From: Auricularia sp. M13
Lineage: Eukaryota; Basidiomycota; Agaricomycetes; Auriculariales; Auriculariaceae
Length of the DNA: 64,000 bases
NCBI GenBank assembly: GCA_037042915.1
Contig: CM073195.1
Coordinates: 2,108,001 to 2,172,000, forward strand
Reading direction: 5' to 3'
Position numbers and translations under genes: made by a program. The notes beneath the pieces were generated by a model. The model made no database searches. It was not told the origin of the DNA and saw only the letters and a list, made by a program, of their open reading frames with translations. Below are positions 33,601 through 45,000 of the stretch, one piece after another. Numbering within the stretch: the first letter of the stretch is position 1; each line of letters opens with the position of its first letter.

Positions 33601-35106
33601 GCGCAATTTGTCGTCGTTGTCGTTGTTGTCCTGATCTTCGCTAGTGTCCTTCCTTGGCGGCTCAAATTGTCGTATCAGAGATTTGGCAACGAGGGCAATG
33701 ACATGGGCAAAGCATCGAACGTGGTTCGGCTCGCGCGGAAACCCGGGCAGTTGTTCGCCCATAACTTCAATCATAACGTTGTTGGCTGACGCGTTGTCGC
33801 AGGCAATGCCGTGTGTCTTTCTTCCCCATTAGACCGAGAAAATGGAGCCGGGTTGTACGCACTTTTCTCTCGATTTCAAACTCGCACAAAATCTTGATGA
33901 ACTCTTCTGCCAGATTTTTGCCTGTATGTGACTGGGCGAGGCGAGTGGCACAGAATAAAATTGAGGCTAATGCATACCTTAGGGAGCACGACTGCGTCCA
34001 ATAGCATGCTGAATTGCTTCTCCTGGAATTCGAAGTGCACGGTCACAGCCATGAACGGAAGGTGGTTTGGCGAAGTCCAAGTGTCCGTTTGAAAACTGAG
34101 TTTCCCATCGTAATTCTAGTATGTGGATTTCAGTTGTGATGGCCTGGAGACCCTGCTGACATTTACCTGTAGCATTCTGGCAATTCTCTTGCGACAGTTG
34201 GTGAAGACCATGCGAGTATCGCGGGAAACCGTTGAAATAGAGGGTAGGTAGTACGTTGGACGGCCCGTCTTCATCAAGGATACAAAGCCGCGGTCCCTGA
34301 CTATTGAGAAGGGTCGTCCGCTCTCAGCACACCACCGAACCATCTCCGCGCTGGTGATTTCAGTCCGGTAGGTCAGATTTGCAAATAAATCAGCGTACCG
34401 AGTCTCCGAAGCCGTATGCTGACGATGAGAAAATGTGACGGTTCCCTTTCCTGTCCGTTCAAACGACTGTGTTATCGTACCGGACCTCGACGCTCCAATG
34501 AGCTTGCTGGTGAGACCGTCCCGAGCAGCGCCGCAGGTCTTGAACTCTTTGGCAGAATCAACTGCCTCTTGACCCCAGCACTTCCGAGCGTGCTTATTCA
34601 AATTGCTTGTGGATGTCGCGTCCTTGCCGTTCAGGTAGCGTCGTACTTGGTGAGTGCAGCCTTTGGCAAGGCACCGGAAAGCATGGTAGCGGCGTCCATT
34701 CTCGTACCCAATGACCGGTACTGGCTCGTAAAATGCATATATGGGTGAAGTCCATCCCTTGCTGAGTCGCTCTACACTCGGTGAGTACTTGATTATCTGC
34801 ATGGCGTGAACAATCACCAAGCTCGGTCTCCGAAGACTCAGCAGGGTCGTCAACTGGTTCTGATGGACCAGTTGCAGAACGGTTGTCTTCATCAACTTCC
34901 TCGAGAGTGACGGACCCAAGCCGAGTTGACAAAACAGGTGACGGTGCTCGTGTTTGACTTGCATTGCTTGCCATGTCAGACTCGGACCGCCCACCGGCGG
35001 TGCGGGGCTTCTTTGCGGCCCCGTTGTTGGAAACCGATGCTGACTTCCGCTTTGCACCAGTGCCCGACGAAGCGGAGGTACTGTGCTGGCTGGATTTTCC
35101 GGACAT
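30628..35106 (-). CDS. hAT transposase (BED finger, RNase H-like core, hATC dimerisation domain)
   Basis: A spliced gene starting MSGKSSQHSTSASS. The first intron (46 nt, GTGATT to TGTAG near 34770) joins ELG to ERLSKGWTSP. A BED-type zinc finger follows: FRCLAKGCTHQVRRY, then NLNKHARKCWG. Core segments include FQTDTWTSPNHLPFMAVTVH (about 34060), HVRCFAHVIALVAK (33690), TRWNSTYDMLRFALEYRK (33220) and MLHPRHKLDYFRAAGW (32760). The C-terminal hAT domain has DELQHYL, WWRKKSATYPRLSRMARDYL and, after an intron, ATSVDVERVFSRGRHILPY with RNRLSVQTASAL. The product would bind the ends and cut and paste the element. The linker between core and hATC is occupied by a GC-rich minisatellite (31263-32500), either translated or within an intron. 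No stop interrupts the recognisable blocks. Confidence 0.85.
31263..32500. repeat. Minisatellite of about nine copies, 127-185 bp period, inside hAT transposase linker
   Basis: Units share the palindromic core CCCGTGCAATTGCACGG, seen near 31281, 31466, 31593, 31733, 31887, 32056, 32195, 32335 and 32476. The core is followed by GTGCGCGCGAGTG, GCCAGCGCCAGCGCTG and a paired GTTCCGAC...GTCGGAAC inverted repeat. The most regular neighbours are 139-141 bp apart. Several frames on both strands are open across it because the unit lacks stops; these frames are by-products. Confidence 0.9.
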
Positions 35107-35315
35107 GTGGAGGAGTTGTGTCGGTGTATAGAGCAGCCGGAATGTGAATTAAGTTTGCTACCGATGAGTCATCGGGTGTACCAACCCGAAACCCGAGGGT
35201 AAGCGGGTCAAGGGTCCTAAAATGGTAACCCGTACCCGTACCCTCGAGGGTACGGGTATCAACCCTCCAAGGGTACATATACCCTTGCAAAACCCTAGCG
35301 GGAAGAGAGATGCAG

Positions 35316-38300
35316 CTACTCGATATCCATGTACATGTTGACGAGCACCTCGTCCATGGGCATCCCCAGCGGCCAGACATTCTTGACAACATTGACCTTC
35401 TCCTTGAGGGAGGCGCTGAGGGCCAAGCCGTTGTTGATCAGGTAGTGCGCCTGACCAAGTGCCTTGATGTAGTCGTCGTCGAGGCCCCATGGCAAAGCGA
35501 CGGTACCCAGGCCCTTGATTTCCCTGGGAGTCGGCTGAGCGTGCTCACCCTCGAAACGACGCAGGCCCGAAACGACGCCAAGCTGCGACTTGGGCGTTGC
35601 ATTTCCTGCCGGAAGACTGACAGCAAATGCGACACGTCGGGGTGTTCCCGGAGGTGCTGGGGTCGATGAGGCCGCTTTGGTAGGTGCGCGGACGGACTTC
35701 GGCTTTGCAGCAGGCTCAGCAGGTTCGGCGGCAGGCGTGGGTTCGGCGGCGGAGTTGGACGGGGCGCCAGATCGCGTCTTGCTCGTGTTCGCATCCTTCG
35801 ATGCTGCAGGTTTCTCGGCCGCGCGGCTACGCTTGGGCTGGCGGGTATCGTCCTCATTGTCCGAGGCGCGACGACGCTTTTCCGCCTTCTTGCTCACTGG
35901 CGGCTGCGGCTTCTTGGCGGCGCGGGGCTTTGTGCGTGTTGACTTGCGCACCACGGGCTTCTTGACGCTGGTATCGGGCTCCTCATCGTCCTGAGAGAGC
36001 TCATCCTCGCCGTCTGAGTCCGGCGTGCTCTTCTTTGACTTCGCCGCCAAAGGCTTCTTCTTCGCCGGCGACACTACACACCAGTGTTAGTATTTGTCCG
36101 TTTGAAGTACAGCCTACACCTACCCGGGGTTTCCTTCGGGGCGCTCGAGGCTTTGGCAGTGCCGTCCTTCGCCTTGGGGTCCTTTGCCGGAGATGGGTCT
36201 GCGTCTTCTGCCGTCGAGTTCTTCGCCGGCAGAGGATCCTTCGCCGGCGGGTTTGCTGGCTGGCCAGTGGTAACGATTTTAACACTGGCCTCTTCGGCCA
36301 GGCCATCACTGTCCTCGATTTCCTCGACGACATTTGACTTCTTCTTCTTCGCCTTCGACTTGCGTGCGGGCTCTGCGTGGGTCTCCTCGTCGCTGGACTC
36401 GAGCACGATCACCGGCGGGTCGTCGTCGGCGGGAAGGGAAGAGCGGTCGAGCGAGCGGACATAGGACATGTTCATGCCAATGACAAGCCCGTTGTCACAG
36501 AGCGCACGACGAGTACCAGCCCAGCCTGCTGGCATGCCCGGTGTGTCGGCAGGGAAGGGCTCGGAGATGAAGATGAGCGCCCTCGGTTTGTCCGACCATT
36601 CCACGCCGGCCTCCTTGCAGTAGCCTTTGAAGCGCTTCGTGACCACGGCGGGAACCTCGAGCTCGCCGAGCCTATTGCTTAGCTCTTCAGAGAGGCTGAT
36701 CTGCTTGCCCAAAACGAGCCCGTCGCGGATGAGGTACGTGCCAAACGTCATCTGGCTGGCCTTGTCGACTCCGTCGTACGAGCACTTCTTGTCGCGCGCC
36801 TCAACGAACGGGATCAGTGACGTTGCCGGGCAGCCCCAAATGGCCTTGTCGTGCTCGATGCATCCCGTGACAACCTTGCCCAGCGGGATGTTGTTGCCAG
36901 ACGCCGTGATTGTAATACCAGCCTCTGATGACCTAATTAACGAAACGAATGACGGACCAACTAGAAAACGTACTGCTCATGAGTCGGATGCAGCCCTGCT
37001 GCATCTCCTGGATAGTGCAAACTCTGAACCGTTTCGGCGGCGGTGGTATCTCCGGCTGATTCCATATTGTCCCGAATACGACGGACAGGAGCTTCGGGTC
37101 GGCAGATTCGGGGTCGACCATTGTGGGAAAGGACATGATGTGCTGCTGTCCCTCGAGAGATTCTGCATCGCCATCGAAGGGGGTGATGTCGGGGACGGGG
37201 ACCTGGCTGGCGAGTGCTGACCTGCGCATGCCGGGAGTTGCTCCTGGGGGCAACGTCTTTTTGCTCTTGCCTCCCCGTGACGCAGTGGCTGATGGCCCTG
37301 GGACATTTGTGCTGCGAGCACGTTCGGTGGCCGTCGAGCTGGCCGGCGGCCGACTTTGTTCGGCGGCCGTCGAGCTGGCCGGCAGCTGACTTCGGATGCG
37401 CGCGTTAGCGGACGGCCCGACAGCCTTGGCAAAGTTGGCCTCGCGGACGATGGCTGGCAGTGGAGGGGGCTCAGTACCCAGAAGTTGCGCAAGGGCCAGC
37501 GCTCGCGCATGGCCATAGCGATTTGCAGCCGCATTTCTGTAATACGAGTCAGCGAACGTCAAAGAACGGGAAGCGCAAGCTTACAGTGCATGGTCGACAA
37601 ACAGGGACATGGTCTCGGCGTTGTTGAGGCAACACTTGTCGAGGAAAAAGCCCGACGCGTGCGACGACTCAATAATGGCGGCTGGGGTGTCGAAAGAACG
37701 CATGTCGCCGCGGGAGGTGCAGGCCAAGACGGAGCATGCAATCCCGTGACGGACCTGCAGATAAGACACCTAAGACGAGGTCAAAAATGTTATTTCCAAC
37801 TGACGACGGATAGAAAACTGCTCGCCGGCAGAAAAAAAAAGCTGGGCGGCAAGGACAAACATATTGATTCAGATGCTTGAAGATGAGCTCGGACCGGGTT
37901 GCAAGCTCGTTGGGGGACATGTCGTAGCCGCCATGGGGGTAGTCGATGAAAAATTTCTCGAGGACCTCGTTGAGGCCCTCGTCGCCGCCGAAGTCCTTCT
38001 CGAATTCGACGCGGAGTCTGCCACATTCCACCGGCGTGAAGTAGACCTTGTCCTTGTTGTTGTTGAAGTGCGCCGCAAACCAATCGTCGTATTTGCGACG
38101 AAGCTCAGCGCCTGGAATCAAGTTAGTTCGGCGGCATGCATCAGCAAGCACACTTACGAGGATTGATGTTGTTGCAAAACATCTCAAAGTCGTTGGCCTT
38201 GTTGATTGACCTGCGATTCTGCGCATCAAGGGCATTCTTGAGGATGGACTCGGCAGGGTATCCGGTGGCGCAGAAGACGGCGTGCGCGACGTTGCGAAGG

Positions 38301-40530
38301 AAGCGGACCGCGGAAACTTCGATGTTGAGGACCTGCGCAGTTGGGCGGCCAGGCTTCCCAGGCAAGAAGGGGGACCCCACTGGCTCAGCCAGCAGAGTTT
38401 CAAGCTCGCGCAGCTGCTCCAGCAGCGTCTGGTCGGTCGTAATCGGCGAGCGCATTGCGAGGCGCGGGTCGTCGAGTATTTCGTTGAATGGGTCGCTGGG
38501 CAGGCGCAGCCCATTCTGCTGCACGGTCGTGCTGCCTGCTGCAGCTTGCGCTTGGTCGTCATTGCCCTGCGGCGCCTCTTGCATGTGGATGTCTTCGCCG
38601 GCGGGCGTGTTCGTCGGCAGGTCGTCGCCGGCGAGCAGCTGCTCCGCGTCGGACGCGGCGTTTGTCGGCTGGACCGGCGCCTGCTCATTGTCGCTGAGCA
38701 GCTCATCCACCTCGATCGGCTCGTCGCCGCCGGCAGTTCCAGGTTCCATGCGCATAGTGGAGGCGACATGGGTCAGTCGCTCTGCATGCGGGAACCGCGT
38801 GACCTTCCCCGTAGATCTCCACTCCCTCACTTGCGAGGTCGTTCCTGTCGTCTTCAGCAGCGCATGTGCAGAGTAGCGTGGCGTTGGAGGGCGCCGGACG
38901 AATGCCTCGCGGTCATCGTCACCAGACGTGCTGGGCGATGGCGGGACATCGGCTGGGTTGACCTGGACGGTGGAAGTCGGGGCGGAGGCGGCGGGGCCGG
39001 GACTCTGGGCGGGTGCCGCAGGGGCAGGACTCGGGGCAGGCGCAGCAGGGACGGGAATCGGGGCAGGCGCGGCGGGGACGGGAATCGGGGCAGGCGCGGC
39101 GGGGACAGGAGTCGGGGCAGGCACGGCGGGGACAGGAGTCGGGGCAGGGGCAGCAGGCGCGGGAGTTGGGGCACGCACGGCGGCGACAGGTGTCTGCGCG
39201 CGCAATGCAGGTGTCTGCGCGCGCAATGCAGGCACAGGAGTTAGGGCGGGCACGGCAGGGGCGGGAGTCGGGGCGGGCACGGCAGGGGCGGCGGGGGCCC
39301 TGCGGATATTCATTCGGACCTCCTGCTTGATGACCTTCTTCTCCTCCTCCAAATACATCGCACGCATGGCCGAGCGTGTTGCTTCAGACAGGTCATCCTG
39401 CGAGAACCTCAAAGTCCAGGCTGCCTCGCCGTGCCGGCGAAGGAGGTTCGCCGGCAGCCTGATGCGCTTCATACGGCGGACCATGCTAGCAAAATGGACG
39501 GCCGTCAGCTCCTGCTCAGGAAGGAGAGACACCGAGAGTGGTGCCTCATCCAGCAGCCGCAGCATTGCCTCGATTTGGCTGGCTGCCTCACGAGCGTCGT
39601 TCGCGTCCTGTTCACTGTCGTCACAGGTGTACGCTGCTGCCCGCATCTGCTCCTGCAGGCCCTCTGGCGCATAGTGCTCCGCTGCCGACGCGATGAGGCG
39701 GTCAAGCAGCTCGGCGAGCTCAGAGCCGGGCAGCGGCGGTGCCTCCTCCTCATCGTATTGCGCTGCATTGTCAGGCGGATGTGGCGCCTTGAACTGCGTC
39801 TCGGGCAGTGCGGAGGATGACGCGGCTTCATGTGCAGCGGATGCACTGCTCGTTGGCGGGTGGGGCGCGTTGCTGTGGGGCGCGTGCTCGCTGCTGAAGA
39901 TCCGCGGCGGTGAACGAGCAAGACGCGTGAAGCCCGCGAAGGCGCCAGCTCCAGAAGGAGCGCTGCGAGTGCTGGCAGCACTGGGCGAGACTGGGGCGGC
40001 GCCGAACGATGTCGCGGGACCTGGCTCGCTCGTACGGCCACGTGCAGCCACTGGCAGCTGACTGCCACCCAGTTCGCCGGCGGATGTCGTGGGCTCCAAG
40101 CGGGCTGCAGGCGGCAGCAGCATCTCCTGCGTGGGCATGGTTTGGTCGAGTGCGTCCATGGCGGCAACCATCCGGGGCGTGAACACCTCCTGGAAAGCCT
40201 CATCGTCCTGACCAATTGTCAGTTCAGCGGCGGCTGCGCAAGGCTGCACGATGCTTACCGCATCATCAACGCCCAAGCCCTCGCCGTCCTCGATACCAGG
40301 TCGCGCGGTGCTTGCGCCTTCATCATCGGATCCGCCAGGAATTGGCGATGGTCCCTTTTCTGGGCGGCTGGCTTCGTCGGCGACGTCCTAGAAACAGCCC
40401 AAATAATCAGTAGAAGTAACAGGCAGTAAGAAAAACGCACCTCGACGGGGTCAGGAGGCCCGTTGTCCTCTGGCGTCTGCGCGGGCGTCGGCGAACGCTG
40501 CTGCCTCTTGGTCCTGCGCTTCGGCGGCAT
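35316..40530 (-). CDS. Large KDZ-element accessory protein, family not recognised
   Basis: A spliced gene (start 40530, MPPKRRTKRQQRSPTP; first intron 40440-40388) of roughly 1,600 residues. It has long disordered regions: an APAPxPVPA-type Ala/Pro repeat (about 39000-39290) and an acidic, Lys-rich C-terminal tail with nuclear-localisation-like patches (KSKAKKKK, KKAEKRRR). Between these are folded-looking blocks: NKANDFEMFCNNINP, ELRRKYDDWFAAHF, RVEFEKDFGGDEGLNEVLEK, DMRSFDTPAAIIESSHASGF, NNIPLGKVVTGC, EWSDKPRALIFISEPFPA and GLGTVALPWGLDDDY. Splice sites flanking these blocks keep phase. It is divergently transcribed from the transposase gene within the same element, so a role in transposition or silencing escape is plausible but unproven. 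I found no 2-oxoglutarate dioxygenase (TET/JBP) signature in it. Confidence 0.75.
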
Positions 40531-42021
40531 TGGTCGCAATTTTCTAAGCTCTGAAACTAGGTCAGAGAGCACTAGGCGACCGCTGATCATCCAGCGGACC
40601 TTGTGGGGTGGGGGATGGGGCCTGGTGGGGGTGCGCAATGCGGCAGACGACGGTAAGAGGGCAACCGTCGGACTTGGAATCCGTGTCAGGGATACACCGT
40701 CCAAATCCAGAAACAGCGTTTAGAGGCGTCGAGCAACCTGTCAATGTCAATGCCTCATGCCGTGACGTGCCCAGCATGTTTGTGAACATTTATATGACCT
40801 TGAAACGACAGTAGAACCTTCTGGAGATCTAGAAACACTGTATTTGACGGCTGCATGTTCAGCTGCTGGAACGACCCCGGCGATTCTTGGCTTCCCACGC
40901 TAATCTTGCATCGTAAAATCAAAGTTTTAAATGCTCCCAGTACCTTCTCAAAGTTTCAGTCACAAACAACTTCTCGGGGTCGAGATTTCAGAGTTTGGGC
41001 GCATGAGGCCACCTGCGAAAACACAGCAAATCATCGATTTCCCAATGAGTCGGCCGCTCCCCTATATGTCAATGTCATTTGTGGGTCTGAGTAAACACTG
41101 AGACTACTCTGGGACCATCAGATTGGCACTGGAACGCATTTGCCTTGCGAGGGAACAACATTACTGTGGTTTGACCAAAGTTGCAGGTGACAATGTACTC
41201 GCTTGTTCAGCACTCACTGAATCTCCGGTTGTTGTCTCACAGCTTTATATCCCTTGGATTGATACTTGCATTAGATTAGGAGTGACAAATGCAGGCACTA
41301 TTGGTTCAAGCGCTTTAGAGGCTCGATTTACCTGTTTCAACGGCGAGTTGCGGGTGAGATGCAACACTGTATCTTTGTGCTACCGGATGAACTGCGGCTG
41401 TCTCATCAATTGATATTGCTATTTTTTAGTATATCTAACACAAGGACTCGTTCATCGAGCTTTTGGAGACCCAGGGAGTTCAGCAAAGTATGCAGCCCAA
41501 GTCTCTCAGCTGGTAAAACGGCCAAGCTCGCCGACTCCTTCGCAGGCAGGGACGCCAAAACAGCCACAACACAGCAAAAGTATGCCTAATAGAGCTAGTG
41601 ACATACTGTGAGGCAACCTTGAGACCCTGGGAGTGCAGTAAGGTGTGCAGCCGGTGTCTGCTGACCGGTAAAACGTCCAAACTCCTTCGCCGGCAGGGAC
41701 CTCAAATCGGCCAGGATACAGGGAGAACATGCCAAAGCGAGCTGGACCCACGCGGAGAGGTATTGCTGTCTTTAATTGGCCTGTACTTGTCCCATGTTGT
41801 TGCTCAGGGGTGCTTACATAAGCACTATCGCTCTTGTCGCGACAAAGACATTAAGGGTTGACAGGGAATTGAGCCGTGTGAACTCCCCAAACATGTCAAG
41901 GAAGACCCTTGGAGCATGTTTAAGCTGCGTTGCATCAGGGTCTTGTCCTGGAAAGTCTGGACAGCTGCCTACTTTGCCTGTCCGGAATATCCCGGCGACG
42001 CCTTTTCACTTCTCCGTCTTC
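40531..42021. promoter_or_regulatory. Divergent intergenic region between accessory gene and transposase gene
   Basis: About 1.5 kb separates the two start codons, so both promoters should lie here. It contains a diverged direct repeat of about 110 bp (41466-41580 and 41622-41730) around GGTAAAACG...CAGGGAC. The upstream part is more A/T-rich than the genes. The transposase frame is open upstream of 42022, so the start could be earlier, from 41776. No other gene recognised. Confidence 0.5.
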
Positions 42022-45000
42022 ATGGCCATTACGCTATTGCCCACGAGCCACGACATACGGCGCGCCTACCTACGCAAACAGTGGGCCTTGACTGCACCTT
42101 CTTCCTCTCGCAAAAGGCGCAAAAAGGCCAAAGACGCCGGGATATACATATTGCCCGCAAATTATCTGGCCAACGCATCGCGCATCCCACACCCAGCGGC
42201 ACATATTACAGCCTCGCGCGCGAAACCTGCTGCACGTCCCACTACTGCTCCTGCTGTCCAAGATGCGCCAATGGCAGAGGATCTCTGGCCACAACCTGAT
42301 GATGATGGTCTCCCGGCAATCGGATTTGAGGACTCTTTCGACTACCAGATGCCCCCACTGCGGCACAAGAAGAAGCCGACGAACCCTGAGATATCCGTAA
42401 AGAAGGAAGCTCTCTACGCTCGATGGAATATGCTTCTTCCTGCTTTAATGACTGCCTTCTCTGCCGCTGGCCGGCCACATCACTCGCCGCCGAATCCCAA
42501 CTTTGCCGACGAATTCACCTTGACTTGCCCGCACTTGTGCAGCCCAAGGCTGACTCGTGTCGTCTTCGTCATGTGGACCTGTGAGCTCCGTTTCCATAAA
42601 TCTAGCTGCAATGTACTGATGAGTTGAAACAGCCTTCGAAATCAAGCACATGGTATTCTGCGAGCATACACCACTTCCTGCCACTCTCCTGGCTCATGGC
42701 TTCTTTTCCTCATCGCCTGTGGCTGCCGACTACGCATTTTCGACTCAGATGCTGGATTTCTACCTCGAGCTACAACGGCAAGCCGGCACATCAACAATGG
42801 CTCTTGCAGCCGCTCTACACAGTACCCATCGCCTAAACGGCTTCATTCTGCGCCGTAGAAGCGGTGTCCCCGTACAAGAGGGTTACCGGAGACCGCTGGG
42901 CGATGCGATGAAGTGGTATGATCTTGTACGCCGCAAAATCGAACTGGATCTCCAAGAACGGCTCAACAACGCTCGTGCTATCGTTGACGCACCTCCGCCA
43001 CTGGCCAGTCGTGTTTCCCTCCCAATGTCGCCGCCGGCAACACCCCATGGCCCACAACGCAATTCAGCGGCCGAAAGACTTTCACCGGCGAGACCACTTG
43101 CGCAGTCTCAGGCGGCCGATGTCGCCGACGAAGACCCTGCCGGTGAAGTGACCGCCACAGATCCGCTGGCTGAGGCAACGCCAGCGCAGCGGCTGTGGAT
43201 GCAGGTTGCACTGGACCTTGGGTGGAAGCTTCATGGTCGCAAAACGGTGGCCCCTGAGCTCCTCATGCGCTGCCCCAGTTGCTTCTTCACCACTGAGAAT
43301 GGCCGGCCGGTGAAATCGTGGGTTCAGTCGTGATCACGCTTACAACTTCCAAGCTAACACTCTGCCCTGCAGCGAGCCGGATTATCAAGTCGCATCTGAC
43401 GGTAACTTCATGCACCGTCACCTGAAGACCGCCGGCGACTGTCCCCCGTTCGAATTTCAGTTTGTGCATTTTCTCCCAAAGGAGTTTGTCGACGCCGTTG
43501 GTGCCTGCATTGACATGTGCCGCAAGCGTCCCGCCAAGCCCTACACTGGCATTGTGCCCGAGGCCGCGTTCAAGCAGTGCGAGAATTCGCACACGGCCGG
43601 CGACGGCTCCAAGCAGAAGACAGCCGGCGAGATATACGACGACCGGGGACTCATGGCTATGGTCTGCCGCCACGATATCCCCATTGCATTCTGCAACATC
43701 GACACGCCTGGCGAGCAACAGAAGTTCAAGGTTGCTCTCAGTATTTATCTTTACCTGCACACACCAGACAACGCGACTTACGGCGATGCCTACGACATCA
43801 ACTGTGTTGGATGGCGAATGCTCATGGCGGTGAGTGACCATTGCACATTCCGATCTGTTCTGAAGTTGCATACAGTATGACATTGTGCCTCAGAGCTGGC
43901 TCGACAGAACGAGTTTTGTTACATCAGCAATGCATGCCTATGCTCACCAATGGGAGTGCCAGCTAGCATTTAACCCCCGGCTGCAGGAGGGAACCGGTCT
44001 GGCCGACGGCGAGGGTGTGGAACGGCTTTGGTCACGTCTTTGCGATGTCATTGCCATCCTTCGACATGTATCAGTAAGCCAGCCGGCAAAGCTATCGTTC
44101 GGCGGCGAGCTTACTTGGCTGTGCAGCGTAAACGGCGGCTCAGCATCCTTGAGCGGCAAATCGACTGGATTGTTCGCCAGCTGAGGGACGACCTCGGCCG
44201 GTGGCTGGCGAGGCGAAAAAAGGCTGCTGCGGACAAGCAGTGGCATGCGCTCCGCATTCTCCATGCCTGTGGTCATTCGCCAGAGTTCCTCGCCGGCCAA
44301 TGGATTTTGCAAAAGGAAGCCCAACTTTCTATCCGACGTCGTATGTTTTGGGCAGCCAAAACCTTCGCAATGTGCTAACTGCTGTTAGATCCTGCGCCTC
44401 GTCTGAAGAAGGAGCTGGAGTCGGTGATGGCCCTTCAAGAGCAGATTGATGGTGTCGAGACTGCCATCCATGCACTCGAGCCTGTCTTGACTGCTGTTCG
44501 AGGGCCAGATGCTGCATCCGCAAGGCAGCAGCTCAATGCTCTACGTGTTACACAGGGCGAGCTGAACAAGCAGGCCGAGGAGCTTTATGGCTCCCTCAAT
44601 GTTCGCTCTTCGTTCCCGAAATTGCCGATTACGGATGGGACTTTGCAAAAACCCTGGTCATGGCCTATGATGCCAAGTGCATCGCCCGCCAGAAACTCAC
44701 CGGCCGCTTCTTTGAATGGGAGCGAATTGACCAGGCCGTTGGCGGCCAGCATTCCGCTCTTGGTCGGCAGCCGCTCATCCTCCAACATGGTGCATATATA
44801 CTGATTTCTATATTCTACAGGCACGAAAACTCATCAGAAGACCGTCCGATCCATCTCGAAGCGTACTCCAGCGATCAAAGCGGCAATTGCGCGCTACAAC
44901 AAGTATTGTGAAGATCTCAAGGACCTGCTCCCTGCTGGCCGTCAGTTCCCGCTCCCCGAGCCTCTTACAGTTGACATTACCGACCTTCGCAATGACCCAG

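Larger units (their letters stand above)
30442..35297 (-). mobile_element. hAT DNA transposon nested in the KDZ element
   Basis: 4,856 bp with 8-bp target duplication GCGGGAAG (30434-30441 and 35298-35305). Short terminal inverted repeats are TAGGGTTTTGCACGGGTA at the left and, at the right, the complement of TAGGGTTTTGCAAGGGTA (17 of 18 match). Subterminal regions are rich in GGGTA/TACCC words, as hAT ends often are. It contains one transposase gene on the minus strand. The right target duplication ends 10 bp from the stop codon of the KDZ accessory gene. Confidence 0.93.

Noticed and set aside
38282-39244. 320-residue plus-strand frame rich in Gly/Arg
   Set aside because: Antisense to the Ala/Pro repeat of the KDZ accessory gene; low complexity follows from that repeat.
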